The position numbers and the translations under genes are program-made. From an uncultured Alphaproteobacteria bacterium (lineage in GTDB: Bacteria; Pseudomonadota; Alphaproteobacteria; HIMB59; GCA-002718135), in assembly GCA_902614085.1 (NCBI GenBank), contig CACMJS010000001.1, positions 549,127-613,126 on the forward strand: a stretch of DNA of 64,000 nucleotides, read 5' to 3'. A model generated the notes under the pieces. The model was not told the origin of the DNA and ran no database searches. It saw only the letters and a list, made by a program, of their open reading frames with translations. Below are positions 26,812-36,521 of this stretch, in pieces (the stretch's first letter is position 1; each line of letters starts with the position of its first letter).

Positions 26812-27367
26812 TTTTACTTTAATTTTATTTTTGGTGCTATCATGTCAACCTGTTGAAATTCTAGCACCAATTGAAATTGATACTGCGAAGCTTGATACTA
26901 TTTCTATTAATTCAAAAAATATTGAAATTAATAAAAAATATAATTCTGTTTTTTCGCAAAATAATATTGAAGAACAAATCCAAAAATCACCGATTGATGT
27001 AATTGCGGAATGGCATAACAAAAACATATTAAAAATTGGAAATGAAAATAAATTAGTTATTAATATTTTAGATGCATCTATTACAAAAAATGAAATTGAG
27101 AATGTTGATGCCAAAAAATATGAAGAAAAAACTATATATAAATATGAATTATTTTTTTTAGTTGAATATGAACTCTACGATGACAGTGGTTTTTTAAAGG
27201 CAAATACTTCTGTTCAAACTTCTAGATCTACAACATCTCAAAAATATATTTCATTAAATGAAGTTGAAATAATTATTAATGAATTATTAATAACAACTAT
27301 GAAAGATTATATTAACGAAACAAAAAACCAATTATCTATTTATATGGGAGATTATCTAAGTATTTAA
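26795..27367 (+). CDS. Predicted lipoprotein of unknown function
   Basis: A 190-residue protein with a lipoprotein signal ending LVLSC (lipid-modified Cys at about 17). The remainder is rich in Asn, Ile and Lys, with a central alternating pattern (KYELFFLVEYELYDDSGFLKA) suggesting a beta-rich domain, and a C-terminal helix. I cannot assign it to a named family. It begins inside the 3' end of argF and ends four bases into the convergent trkH gene. Probably anchored to the outer membrane, facing the periplasm. Confidence 0.7.
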   Translation: MYLKNSFTLILFLVLSCQPVEILAPIEIDTAKLDTISINSKNIEINKKYNSVFSQNNIEEQIQKSPIDVIAEWHNKNILKIGNENKLVINILDASITKNEIENVDAKKYEEKTIYKYELFFLVEYELYDDSGFLKANTSVQTSRSTTSQKYISLNEVEIIINELLITTMKDYINETKNQLSIYMGDYLSI

Positions 27368-28812
27368 GCTCTCCAAAAATTGATAGATAATAGAACTAGT
27401 ACTGTAAAAATTTCTAGTCTTCCAATAATCATTGTTAGAGACAATATCCATTTAGCTCCATTGTCTAATAAAAAATAATTTCCACTAGGTCCTATCATTT
27501 CACCTAAACCAGGGCCAACATTTGAAATTGCAGAAGCAGCTGCTGAAAAGGCAGTTAAAAAATCTAAATTAAATAAGCTTAAACTTACTGCTGATAAAAT
27601 AAATAAAAATATATACATAAAGAAAAAGCCCATAATGGAGTTATAAGTGTTTTCATTGACTGATTTCCCATTAAATCTCATCATCAATACTGCATGAGGC
27701 TGAGTGAGTTTTCTTATTTGTGTAATTGCTCCTCTAAATAGTATTAGCAATCTAAATATTTTAATTCCTCCTGTGGTAGATCCTGCACACCCACCAATAA
27801 ACATAATTATCATCATTATTACAATGCCAAAACTTCCCCAATTGGAAAAGTTGCTACTAGTATAACCGGTCCCAGTTAAAATTGATGTAATATTAAATAA
27901 AGCAATTCTAAAAGCAGAAATTGCATCTATAGATTGATTAGTAATTAGCCAAATTGTCGTTAACAAAATAATTATAAATAAAATTAGAAAGAATAATTTT
28001 ATTTGATCATCTTTAAAAATAAATTTTTTTTGATTATGTAAAAATTGCAAATATAAGACAAATGGTAAACTTCCTATCAACATAAAAATAATACTTATAC
28101 TTTCTATTTTAAACGAATTAAAATATGAAAATGATTCATCATAATTAGAAAATCCACCAGTTGAAATCGTAGTCATTGCATGAATAATAGAATCAAAACC
28201 TTGCATTCCATTTACAAAATACAAAAAGGCACAAATAACTGACAATGATACGTAAAGTAGAAATAATTCAATTACAAATTGATTAACTTTAGGAATTGTT
28301 TTTTCATAAGGATCATCATGCTCCATGTGTAGCAATTGCATTCCACCAATTTGTAAAGTTGGCAAAATAGCCATTGCAAGAACAATTATTCCTATTCCCC
28401 CAAACCATTGAAGAAGAGATCTCCAAATTAATATACCCTCTGATAAGTTTTCTAAATTATTAATAACCGTTGCACCAGTTGTAGTAATTCCACTTACTGA
28501 CTCAAAAAAAGCATCTGTATATGAAAGAGAAGATGATGAATACACAAATGGAATTGCACCAAAAAGAGATATTACTAACCAAGATGATATTGTTAACAAA
28601 AATGCCTGCCTAATTCCAAGCTTAATATTTTTTTTTCTAAATGAAAAATATAAAATTATACCAATAAAAAATGTGATTATGCTTGAATAAAAAAATTGTA
28701 ACCAATCATAATTACCAAAATAAAGATCAAAGAACATTGGTATCAACATTGCTACTGCTTCAATACATATCAGTATTCCAATTATATTTAATATTGACCT
28801 AAAGTCTCTCAT
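27364..28812 (-). CDS. trkH: Trk/Ktr-type potassium channel subunit (TrkH)
   Basis: Potassium translocating subunit, 482 residues, about ten membrane segments plus four pore loops. Pore-loop sequences include SVSGITTTGATVI (about 103-115), MTTISTGGFSNYDES (about 214), ITSILTGTGYTSSNF (about 311) and SAISNVGPGLGEMIG (about 438), carrying the conserved glycines of the filter. It would take up K+ with a cytoplasmic TrkA partner encoded elsewhere. It starts 12 bases after the apaG stop on the same strand. Confidence 0.95.
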   Translation of the reverse strand: MRDFRSILNIIGILICIEAVAMLIPMFFDLYFGNYDWLQFFYSSIITFFIGIILYFSFRKKNIKLGIRQAFLLTISSWLVISLFGAIPFVYSSSSLSYTDAFFESVSGITTTGATVINNLENLSEGILIWRSLLQWFGGIGIIVLAMAILPTLQIGGMQLLHMEHDDPYEKTIPKVNQFVIELFLLYVSLSVICAFLYFVNGMQGFDSIIHAMTTISTGGFSNYDESFSYFNSFKIESISIIFMLIGSLPFVLYLQFLHNQKKFIFKDDQIKLFFLILFIIILLTTIWLITNQSIDAISAFRIALFNITSILTGTGYTSSNFSNWGSFGIVIMMIIMFIGGCAGSTTGGIKIFRLLILFRGAITQIRKLTQPHAVLMMRFNGKSVNENTYNSIMGFFFMYIFLFILSAVSLSLFNLDFLTAFSAAASAISNVGPGLGEMIGPSGNYFLLDNGAKWILSLTMIIGRLEIFTVLVLLSINFWRA

Positions 28813-28824
28813 TGTATTTGTGAA

Positions 28825-29217
28825 TTAATTTAATTTATTATTTTCAAATGGTGTATCTAATGAAAACTGAGGTATTTGAACATTAAAAGAATTTCCATCA
28901 TCGCCTTGCATCTCATAACTTCCTTCCATGAAACCTGAAGAAGTAGTTAAAGGTGTACCACTAGTGTACTCAAATTTTTCACCTGGATTTAATATAGGTT
29001 GTTCGCCTACTACTCCTTTACCTCGTACTTCTTGAAGAGTACCATTAGCATCAATAATTTTCCAATGTCTGTTTACCAGCTGTACTTTTTCATTACCTTG
29101 GTTATCAATTGTTACTTTATACGCCCATACATAATGCTGATCTTCAGGCTCAGATTGATCTTCAAGATAATAAGGCTTAACAGTAATATTTATTTTTTTT
29201 GTAGTTTTAGAATACAT
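28825..29217 (-). CDS. apaG: ApaG domain protein
   Basis: A 130-residue protein of the ApaG family, made of a single fibronectin-like beta domain. Conserved blocks are VKPYYLEDQSEPEDQHYVWAY, QLVNRHWKIIDANG, VRGKGVVGEQPILNPGE and SGFMEGSYEMQ. It has been linked to cobalt/magnesium homeostasis and diadenosine tetraphosphate, without a settled activity. It lies 12 bases upstream of trkH and probably shares its transcript, which hints at a link to cation balance. Confidence 0.95.
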   Translation of the reverse strand: MYSKTTKKINITVKPYYLEDQSEPEDQHYVWAYKVTIDNQGNEKVQLVNRHWKIIDANGTLQEVRGKGVVGEQPILNPGEKFEYTSGTPLTTSSGFMEGSYEMQGDDGNSFNVQIPQFSLDTPFENNKLN

Positions 29218-29256
29218 TGAAAAAGCTCAATATACCAAAATATTTATAAACAAAAG

Positions 29257-30165
29257 TTAATTTGTTTTTTTTATTTCCACTCTTCTATTTGCGGGCTGTT
29301 TGGTGTCATCTGGAGTATCTACAGCTAAAGATTCCTCACCCTTACCTAAAATTTTAATACTACTTTGACTAATTCCGTAATTAATTAAAATTTCTTTTAC
29401 TACCTCTGCTCTTTTGATTGATAATGATAAATTATATTTATTTGTTCCTTTAGTATCAGTATGTCCAACGACAAGATATTCATTAATATCACTTCCATAA
29501 TTGTTTAAAAATGTTTTTATTTTATCTTTACTAACTTCAGATAAATTGAATTGATCAAAATCAAAATAAATTATTTGCATTAATTCTTTATTTTCATTTT
29601 TAGTCACAATTGTTACTTCATCTTTTGCTTCATTTTCTGAATTATTATCTTTTTTATCTGAAGATTCCTGATTATTTTCCTGAGTAGATATTTTTTCATA
29701 AATATTATGCATGGCTTTTAAGAAATCATTCTTGCAACTGTTAATATCCCATGTTTGCCAATTTTCCTCTTGTTGCTCTGACCAGCAATCTAACGACGAA
29801 ATAGCTTTTGCTAAATTAAAAGGATCAATATTTTTAGCATCTTTATAAATTGTCATAAGGTTTTCATATGCAATTTTTATTTCATTAATATTTTCTTCTG
29901 GAATTTTCCAATATGAAATTTCTTCTGGATATATTTCATCAGTTTCTAAACTCTTTAGAGCTTTTTCAGAATATAATTTTGCGGAATTCCAATCGTGCAT
30001 TTCTTCTGCCTCGAAACTAGCTCTTTTTTTGTATTCGGATAGTAAGTGTTCTTGAAAGTTTCTTGGTTCTTTATTTTCCATTTTAGAGAGTTGTTTATAA
30101 CTAGCTGAACAACCGCCTAAAAAAATTAGTAAAGAGATAATAGGTAGTAATAATTTAAATTTCAT
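29257..30165 (-). CDS. OmpA-family outer-membrane lipoprotein
   Basis: Peptidoglycan-binding lipoprotein, 302 residues. The lipoprotein signal ends FLGGC (about residue 19). A helical N-terminal half contains tetratricopeptide-like stretches (DWNSAKLYSEKALKSLE), and an acidic low-complexity linker rich in Asn, Glu and Lys follows. The C-terminal OmpA domain (about 200-300) has YFDFDQFNLSE, VVGHTDTKGTNKYNLSLS and PANRRVEI. The ATG at 30165 is preferred over a TTG three codons upstream. It tethers the outer membrane to peptidoglycan. It is divergent from the C1 gene at 30317. Confidence 0.9.
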   Translation of the reverse strand: MKFKLLLPIISLLIFLGGCSASYKQLSKMENKEPRNFQEHLLSEYKKRASFEAEEMHDWNSAKLYSEKALKSLETDEIYPEEISYWKIPEENINEIKIAYENLMTIYKDAKNIDPFNLAKAISSLDCWSEQQEENWQTWDINSCKNDFLKAMHNIYEKISTQENNQESSDKKDNNSENEAKDEVTIVTKNENKELMQIIYFDFDQFNLSEVSKDKIKTFLNNYGSDINEYLVVGHTDTKGTNKYNLSLSIKRAEVVKEILINYGISQSSIKILGKGEESLAVDTPDDTKQPANRRVEIKKTN

Positions 30166-30211
30166 AGAGTACAAATATCAAAATTTGCTGTCAAAACTAA
30201 GACGAAATTTT

Positions 30212-30226
30212 GACCTAATTAAGGTC
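30212..30226. promoter_or_regulatory. Inverted repeat upstream of the GcvT/DmdA-like gene
   Basis: GACCT-AATTA-AGGTC is a perfect 5-base palindrome lying 90 bases before the start at 30317 and 47 bases before the OmpA-like start on the other strand. It may be an operator for either gene or chance. No known riboswitch fold is apparent in this 151-base region. Confidence 0.3.
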
Positions 30227-30316
30227 CACCATTTTTTTTACATCACCTACATTTTATCATTGCAGAGTATTTAAAGATTAAATACAGAAATATCATATTT
30301 ATTTAAGGAGTTTATA

Positions 30317-31648
30317 ATGATTAAACATTCTACGTCGGTGGATCAATCGGACAGAAAGGTTCCCTACAATTTAAGACAAAGTGGTCCTACACCAGTCCAA
30401 ATGCTTATTTCAACCAGAGTGAGAAAATCACCTTATTGGCATTTGTCAATGGAGGCGGGATGTTGGAGAGCAACAGTTTATAATAGAATTTATCATCCAA
30501 GAGGTTACGTAAAGCCTGAAGATGGTGGAGCAATGGTTGAGTATGAGGCAATTAAAAATCATGTTACCATGTGGAATGTTGCTGTCGAAAGACAAATTCA
30601 GGTCAAAGGTCCTGATGCTGAGGCATTTGTTGATTATGTGATAACTAGAGATGCTTCTAAAATATCTCCAATGAGAGGAAGATACGTAATTCTTTGTAAT
30701 CAATATGGTGGTGTTTTAAACGATCCTATTCTTCTAAGAATTTCAAAGGATGAGTTTTGGTTTTCTTTATCTGACTCAGATATTGGCTTGTATTTGCAAG
30801 GTGTAAATCATGATAATCGATTTAATGTTCATATCGATGAAATTGATGTAAGCCCAGTTCAAATTCAAGGCCCTAAAGCGCATGCTTTGATGAATGATTT
30901 AATAGGTGATCAAGTTAAAGTTGATGAAATGCCATTCTATGGACTAGCTGCTGCGAAAGTAGGTGGAAGAGATTGTATAATTTCTCAAACAGGTTTCTCT
31001 GGTGAGGCTGGATTTGAAATTTATTTATATGAGTCTACTAAGTATGCTGATGATATGTGGAATGCTGTTTTAGAAGCAGGAAAAAAACACAATCTTATGG
31101 TTATAGCTCCGGCGCATCATCGAAGAATTCAAGCAGGAATTCTATCTTGGGGTCAAGACATGGATAATCAGCATAATCCTTTTCAATGTAATTTAGGCTA
31201 TCAAGTATCTTTATCTGGTAAAGGTGAATGGAATAAAACTTCTGATTATGTTGGTAAGGCTGTTCTTGAAAAGATGAAGGCAGATTTAAAAGATGGAAAA
31301 AAACCATACAAGCTTCAATTAGTTGGATTAAGCTTAGGTGGAAAACCTATCGAAGAATATGCTCCTGATTTTTGGCTTGTTTCAGAAGATGGTAATGAAC
31401 CTTGTGGATTCATAACATCTCCTTGGTATCATCCTGAACAAGGAAGGAACATTGCTATGGGCTATGTACCATTTGATGGAACTCTAAATAAAAATGGTTT
31501 TCCTATTGGAAATTTTGGTCGTAAATTCAAGGTTCATCTACCTGATCAATATGCAGATACACCTGGTGTGCCAGTGGATGCAGAGGTTGTGCCAATTCCT
31601 TTTACTGAATCACACAACGCTAATACTAGAGAAGTAGTAGATAAGTAA
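30317..31648 (+). CDS. GcvT-family tetrahydrofolate methyl/aminomethyltransferase (DmdA-like)
   Basis: A 443-residue tetrahydrofolate-binding enzyme of the GcvT/DmdA superfamily. The N-domain shows VTMWNVAVERQIQVKGPDAEA, YVITRDASKISPM and FWFSLSDSDIGLYL, blocks shared with DMSP demethylase (DmdA); TGFSGEAGFEIY is closer to glycine-cleavage T protein. A GcvT C-terminal barrel ends with GYVPFD. It may move a methyl or methylene group from a methylated amine or sulfonium compound to tetrahydrofolate. It has an excellent ribosome site (TTAAGGAG), a terminator after it, and sits 0.7 kb before the dimethylglycine dehydrogenase operon. True DmdA function is possible but not shown. Confidence 0.85.
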   Translation: MIKHSTSVDQSDRKVPYNLRQSGPTPVQMLISTRVRKSPYWHLSMEAGCWRATVYNRIYHPRGYVKPEDGGAMVEYEAIKNHVTMWNVAVERQIQVKGPDAEAFVDYVITRDASKISPMRGRYVILCNQYGGVLNDPILLRISKDEFWFSLSDSDIGLYLQGVNHDNRFNVHIDEIDVSPVQIQGPKAHALMNDLIGDQVKVDEMPFYGLAAAKVGGRDCIISQTGFSGEAGFEIYLYESTKYADDMWNAVLEAGKKHNLMVIAPAHHRRIQAGILSWGQDMDNQHNPFQCNLGYQVSLSGKGEWNKTSDYVGKAVLEKMKADLKDGKKPYKLQLVGLSLGGKPIEEYAPDFWLVSEDGNEPCGFITSPWYHPEQGRNIAMGYVPFDGTLNKNGFPIGNFGRKFKVHLPDQYADTPGVPVDAEVVPIPFTESHNANTREVVDK

Positions 31649-31657
31649 AATATTTTA

Positions 31658-31690
31658 AGAAGCTCTATTTAATTAATAGAGCTTCTTTAT
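31658..31690 (+). terminator. Terminator after the GcvT/DmdA-like gene, shared with the dsbA-like gene
   Basis: A 12-base perfect stem (AGAAGCTCTATT / AATAGAGCTTCT) with a TAATT loop and TTATTTT after it. The opposite strand also has a T-rich flank (TAAAATATTTTA), so the hairpin can end both convergent transcripts. Confidence 0.85.
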
Positions 31691-32307
31691 TTTAATAAAG
31701 CTTTTATTCTATCAATAGAGATATAGCCAACAACAAGTTCTTCATTAACAAAAAAAGTAGGAGTACCTCGAGCACCCGATCCATTAGCTAAAAAAGAACT
31801 CAGTCTTACAATATTATTAACACTTTCTTTTGTCATATCGATATTTAATTTAGCATCATTTAACTCAAGGTTTTCAATTATCTGTTTTAGTTTTGCATTA
31901 TTTAAATTTCCTTCAACTTCAAACAATGCATTATGAAAATCGATACCTTTGTTCTGCATATTTGCAGCTATAACCATATTTGCTAGTAATTTAGAAGACT
32001 CACTTAAAATTGGATGTTGTAAGAATACTATTCGTGTATCTTTTCTTTCACTTGCAATCTGAAGTAATTCAGGATGTACTTTTTTACAATATCCGCAGAA
32101 ATAATCCATAAATTCAATAATGGTATTGTTCGCATTTTCATCACCAATTTGAACAATTCCCTCTTCAGGAATAACATCTAATATTTTTAAATGAAAAGGC
32201 TTAGACTCATCAAAAAACAATTCTTTAAGAGTCATTTCAGCCTTTATAGGAAGACAAATAAACGCACTCATTATAACCACCAAAATTATTTTTTTGAAGT
32301 ATCTCAT
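31687..32307 (-). CDS. Exported DsbA-family thiol:disulfide protein
   Basis: Periplasmic thioredoxin-fold protein, 206 residues, with a signal peptide (about 1-23). The active site is FCGYCKKVHPE (CGYC, near residue 73), followed by the helical insertion and the cis-Pro region RGTPTFFVNEELVVGYI near 180. It is of the DsbA/Com1 subgroup that oxidises or isomerises periplasmic cysteines. It lies divergent from the dimethylglycine dehydrogenase gene by 54 bases; no functional link is apparent. The Cys-rich secreted protein at 14837 is one possible client. Confidence 0.92.
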   Translation of the reverse strand: MRYFKKIILVVIMSAFICLPIKAEMTLKELFFDESKPFHLKILDVIPEEGIVQIGDENANNTIIEFMDYFCGYCKKVHPELLQIASERKDTRIVFLQHPILSESSKLLANMVIAANMQNKGIDFHNALFEVEGNLNNAKLKQIIENLELNDAKLNIDMTKESVNNIVRLSSFLANGSGARGTPTFFVNEELVVGYISIDRIKALLK

Positions 32308-32361
32308 GATTGACCCACCTTATTTAATATGATTAATGAAGTACAGTATTAAATAGTAATA

Positions 32362-34797
32362 ATGAAATCAAAGTCAAAAGTAGTTGTCATAGGTGGAGGT
32401 GCTGTAGGCGTTAGCACTCTCTATCATTTAGCTAAAAAGGGTTGGTCAGATGTAGTTCTGGTTGAAAGAAAGGAATTAACTTCAGGATCAACATGGCATG
32501 CAGCAGGGTTACTTCCATTATTCAATATGAGTTATTCGGTAGGTCAATTACATAAGTACGCAGTCAAACTTTACAAAACTCTAGAAGAAGAAACAGGACA
32601 AAAAGTTGGTTTTAGTGTGGTTTCTAATATCCGTTTAGCAACTACTCAAGATAGAATGGATGAATATTATCAATATTCAGGAGTCGCAAAAACGATAGGT
32701 GTAGATGTTAAATTTTTAACACCTGAACAAGTAAAAGAAATTTGGCCGCTTTGTAATACAGATGGATTGATAGGTGCAATTCAGCATCCTGAAGATGGAT
32801 ACATTCAACCAGCCGATCTAACTCAAGCTCTTGCAAAAGGAGCAAGAGATAAAGGTGCAGAAATTTATAGAAATACTTCTGTAATAGGGATTAAAAAAAA
32901 TAAAGATGACTTATGGATTGTAGAAACCGATAAAGGATCAATTGAATGTGAGCATGTAGTTTCATGTAGTGGTAATTTTGCAAGACAGACTGGAAAGATG
33001 GTCGGACTTGATATTCCAGTTATACCTGTTGAACACCAATACATAGTGACTGACGATCATCCTGAAATATTAAAAAGAAAAGAACAAGGACTTCCTGAAA
33101 TGGGAGTCTTACGAGATTCTGATAGTTCTTGGTACATGCGTGAAGAAAGAGGAGGATTAATATTAGGGCCTTATGAAAAAGGAGCTCCCGTTTGTTATGT
33201 TAATGGACCTGACAAAGAATCTGAATTCGAATTATTTCAAGAAGATCTAGAGCGTTTAGAACCTCACATTGAATCAGCAATGCAACGTGTTCCTATTTTT
33301 GGAGAAGTTGGAGTTAAGAAAGTTTACAATGGTGCTATTTGTTATACACCGGATGGAAGTCCAATTGTTGGACCGGCATGGGGACTTAAAAATTTCTGGT
33401 TAAATGAAGGTCATAGTTTCGGAATTACTGCTGCTGGTGGAGCAGGATGGCAAATTGCTGAGTGGATAGTAGACGGCGAACCTACAATTGATATGTTAGG
33501 TGTAGATCCTAGAAGATTTGGTGATTATGCTACAGAGGCATATTTGATTAAAAAGAATGAAGAAGCTTACGCGAATGTCTTTACAGTACACTATCCTGAT
33601 GAAGAAAGAGAAGAGGGACGTCCATTAAGACAAGCTCCTTGTTATGATAGATTAAAAAATCTCGGTGCAGTTTTTGGTCAAAAGTTTGGTTGGGAACGCG
33701 CTAACTGGTTTGCACCTTCAAAAGAATTACAAAAAGATGATTGGTCATTTAGAAGATCAAAATGGTTTGAGCATGTTGGCAACGAGTGCTTAAATGTTCA
33801 GGATAATGCTGGCCTTCTAGATATGACCGCGTTTGCTAAATGCCGGATTTCAGGATCTGGTGCAGAAGAGTTTCTAGACTACTTGGTTGCAAATAAAATT
33901 CCAAAAAAAATTGGAAGAGTTAATCTTTGTCATGCATTAAATACTGCTGGAGGAGTTCACTCAGAATTCACAATTGCAAAAGAAAAAGAAAATTCCTTTT
34001 ATTTAGTTTCAGCAGGAGCGTTTCAACGATTAGATCATGATTGGATTCATAAATGGATGCCTAAAGATGGATCAGTGATTTATGAAAATTTAACTAATAG
34101 TATTGGTGTTCTTGTTTTAGCAGGACCTAAATCAAGAGATATTCTCTCTAAGATTACCAAGACTGATTTATCTAATGAAAATTTCCCTTGGCTATCATCA
34201 AAAAAAATTAATGTTGGTTTAGCTCCTAGTATCGCTATGCGTATGAATTTTGTCGGCGAACTCGGATGGGAATTACATCATCCAATTGAATATCAAAACC
34301 ATATTTTTGATAAATTGATGGAAGCAGGAAAAGATCATGGACTTAAACCATTTGGTATTAGAGCGATGGAAAGCTTGCGAGTTGAAAAAACATATAAATT
34401 GGTTGGTACAGAAATGTCTATAGAATACGCAGCTTTTGAGTCTGGCTTAGATAGATTTGTACATTTAAACAAAGGGAATTTTATTGGAAGAGATTCTCTT
34501 GTTAAATGGCAGCAAAGTGGTTTTAAAAACAAAATGGTAACTTTAGAGGTTCATGATGTTGAAGATGCGGATGCTTTGGGTAATAATCCAATCTATAGTA
34601 ATGGAAAAGTTATAGGTCGTGCGACAGGAGGTAACTATGGTTTTAGAGTGAAAAAATCATTAGCTATTGGTATGGTGGAACCTCAATTTGCAGATGTTGG
34701 TCAAAAATTGGAAATGGATATATTAGATAAAAAATACAATGTAACTGTTATAGAGGATAGTCCTTATGATCCTAGAAATGAAAAACTAAAACAATAG
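32362..34797 (+). CDS. Dimethylglycine/sarcosine dehydrogenase-like flavoprotein
   Basis: FAD and folate-dependent amine dehydrogenase, 811 residues. A DAO-type FAD domain ([20 protein letters not shown], 7-26) has STWHAAGLL, whose His46 aligns with the residue that binds FAD covalently in dimethylglycine and sarcosine dehydrogenases. Later blocks are [17 protein letters not shown] and [16 protein letters not shown]. The C-terminal half is a GcvT-type folate domain (about 430-811). It would remove a methyl group from dimethylglycine or sarcosine, giving methylene-tetrahydrofolate and reduced ETF. Electron-transfer flavoprotein genes follow directly, which fits a dehydrogenase. Sarcosine oxidase nearby suggests this one acts on dimethylglycine, though this is inferred. 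Confidence 0.92.
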   Translation: MKSKSKVVVIGGGAVGVSTLYHLAKKGWSDVVLVERKELTSGSTWHAAGLLPLFNMSYSVGQLHKYAVKLYKTLEEETGQKVGFSVVSNIRLATTQDRMDEYYQYSGVAKTIGVDVKFLTPEQVKEIWPLCNTDGLIGAIQHPEDGYIQPADLTQALAKGARDKGAEIYRNTSVIGIKKNKDDLWIVETDKGSIECEHVVSCSGNFARQTGKMVGLDIPVIPVEHQYIVTDDHPEILKRKEQGLPEMGVLRDSDSSWYMREERGGLILGPYEKGAPVCYVNGPDKESEFELFQEDLERLEPHIESAMQRVPIFGEVGVKKVYNGAICYTPDGSPIVGPAWGLKNFWLNEGHSFGITAAGGAGWQIAEWIVDGEPTIDMLGVDPRRFGDYATEAYLIKKNEEAYANVFTVHYPDEEREEGRPLRQAPCYDRLKNLGAVFGQKFGWERANWFAPSKELQKDDWSFRRSKWFEHVGNECLNVQDNAGLLDMTAFAKCRISGSGAEEFLDYLVANKIPKKIGRVNLCHALNTAGGVHSEFTIAKEKENSFYLVSAGAFQRLDHDWIHKWMPKDGSVIYENLTNSIGVLVLAGPKSRDILSKITKTDLSNENFPWLSSKKINVGLAPSIAMRMNFVGELGWELHHPIEYQNHIFDKLMEAGKDHGLKPFGIRAMESLRVEKTYKLVGTEMSIEYAAFESGLDRFVHLNKGNFIGRDSLVKWQQSGFKNKMVTLEVHDVEDADALGNNPIYSNGKVIGRATGGNYGFRVKKSLAIGMVEPQFADVGQKLEMDILDKKYNVTVIEDSPYDPRNEKLKQ

Positions 34798-34798
34798 T

Positions 34799-35548
34799 AT
34801 GAAGTTACTTGTCACTGTAAAAAGAGTCATAGATTATAATGTTCAAATCAGGGTTAAAGCTGATGGTTCTGGAGTTGAAAAAGATAATGTAAAAATGTCC
34901 ATGAACCCTCCTGATGAAAATGCAGTAGAGGAAGCTCTACGAATAAAAGAAGCTGGTAAAGCAGATGAGATTATAATTCTTTCTATAGGTAATGATAAGG
35001 CACAAGAAACTATACGAACTGCATTAGCAATGGGAGCTGATAGGGGTATTCATATTAAAACAGACAATGATTTAGAACCTCTAGCAATTTCTAAAATAAT
35101 TTCTAAAGTTGCTGAGGAAGAAAAACCATCAATTATTTTAATGGGAAAACAAGCAATAGATGATGACTCTAATCAAACCGGTCAAATGACATCTGCTTTA
35201 CTTAATTGGCCTCAGGCTACATTTGCATCTAAAATTGAAATTGATGGGCAAAATGCAATCGTTACTAGAGAAATAGATGAAGGTTTAGAAAGAATAAAAG
35301 TGTCTATACCTTTTGTAGCATCATGTGATCTTCGACTTAATGAACCTAGATATGCCTCTTTACCAAATATAATGAAAGCAAAGAAAAAACCAATTGATAC
35401 AAAAGATGCATCTTCACTTGGTATAAATATAGAACCTAGAATTGAACAAATAAAAGTAGAAGAACCACCAGTTAGACAAAAAGGAATTATGGTAAGTGAT
35501 GTTGCTGAACTGGTTCAAAAACTTAAACACGAGGCAAAAGTTATATGA
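34799..35548 (+). CDS. etfB: Electron transfer flavoprotein beta subunit
   Basis: Beta subunit of ETF, 249 residues. It binds AMP and forms the electron-carrying dimer with the alpha subunit. The family blocks are [61 protein letters not shown] and [21 protein letters not shown]. The N-terminal Met directly follows the dehydrogenase stop by one base, and the stop overlaps the alpha-subunit start by four bases. The likely electron donor is the dehydrogenase upstream. Confidence 0.98.
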   Translation: MKLLVTVKRVIDYNVQIRVKADGSGVEKDNVKMSMNPPDENAVEEALRIKEAGKADEIIILSIGNDKAQETIRTALAMGADRGIHIKTDNDLEPLAISKIISKVAEEEKPSIILMGKQAIDDDSNQTGQMTSALLNWPQATFASKIEIDGQNAIVTREIDEGLERIKVSIPFVASCDLRLNEPRYASLPNIMKAKKKPIDTKDASSLGINIEPRIEQIKVEEPPVRQKGIMVSDVAELVQKLKHEAKVI

Positions 35549-36498
35549 CAATATTAGTATTAGCAGAACATAATAATATAGATATCAAATCATCAACCTT
35601 AAATACTATATCTGCAGCATCGCAAATAGACCAAGATATCCATGTTTTGGTAACAGGCTATGAATGTGAAGAGCTAGCTAAAAATATCTCTAAATGTGAA
35701 AAAGTTTCAAAAGTATATTTAGCCAATAATGAAAAACTTAAAAACCCAATTGCTGAAAATATTGAGCCTATCGTTGTATCTTTGGCAAATAATTATTCCC
35801 ACATAATGGCACCGGCGACAACATTTGGAAAAAATATTTTTCCTAGAATTGCCGTTAAACTAGATATTGCACAAGTTAGTGATGTAATAAAAATAATAAG
35901 TTCCGATACTTTTATGAGACCAATTTACGCTGGGAACGCTATTGCAACAGTTAAATCAAATGACAAGATTAAAGTAGTAACGGTAAGACCAACATCGTTT
36001 GATCCTGTAGAAACTAGCGGTGGAAAAGAACAAGTCGAAAATATTTCTTTTGATAATGATAGTGGCAGTGTTGAATTTATAGATAGAGAAGAATCTCAGT
36101 CTGAAAGACCAGAGTTAAGTACTGCTCGAGTTGTAATATCGGGTGGTAGAGGATTACAAAGTGCTGAAAATTTTAAACTTTTAAATGAAATAGCAGATAA
36201 GCTTAATGCAGCAGTTGGTGCTTCTCGTGCTGCTGTAGATGCTGGTTATGTATCTAATGATTATCAAGTTGGGCAAACTGGCAAAGTAGTTGTCCCAGAT
36301 TTATATATTGCCGTCGGAATTTCTGGCGCAATACAGCACTTAGCAGGTATGAAAGAAAGTAAGGTAATTGTTGCAATTAATAAAGATGAAGAAGCGCCTA
36401 TATTTAATGTTGCTGATTATGGTTTAAACGCTGATTTATTTGAGGCATTGCCTCAATTATCTTCTGAACTAGATAAATTAAATACTATTCAACAATAA
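35545..36498 (+). CDS. etfA: Electron transfer flavoprotein alpha subunit
   Basis: Alpha subunit of ETF, 317 residues, carrying the FAD. The FAD domain shows [56 protein letters not shown] and [18 protein letters not shown]. It passes electrons from the dehydrogenase at 32362 to the ubiquinone oxidoreductase encoded next. The pair overlaps by four bases, ensuring balanced production. Confidence 0.98.
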   Translation: MTILVLAEHNNIDIKSSTLNTISAASQIDQDIHVLVTGYECEELAKNISKCEKVSKVYLANNEKLKNPIAENIEPIVVSLANNYSHIMAPATTFGKNIFPRIAVKLDIAQVSDVIKIISSDTFMRPIYAGNAIATVKSNDKIKVVTVRPTSFDPVETSGGKEQVENISFDNDSGSVEFIDREESQSERPELSTARVVISGGRGLQSAENFKLLNEIADKLNAAVGASRAAVDAGYVSNDYQVGQTGKVVVPDLYIAVGISGAIQHLAGMKESKVIVAINKDEEAPIFNVADYGLNADLFEALPQLSSELDKLNTIQQ

Positions 36499-36521
36499 AT
36501 TAATTTATTACAATAAATAAA

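Noticed and set aside
30166-30316. Riboswitch (glycine or SAM type) before the C1 gene
   Set aside because: Only a short palindrome is visible; no multi-stem fold matching a known class could be drawn by eye.
30317-31648. Calling this gene dmdA
   Set aside because: Shared blocks are suggestive, but a GcvT-like GEAGFEIY motif and extra length leave the substrate open.
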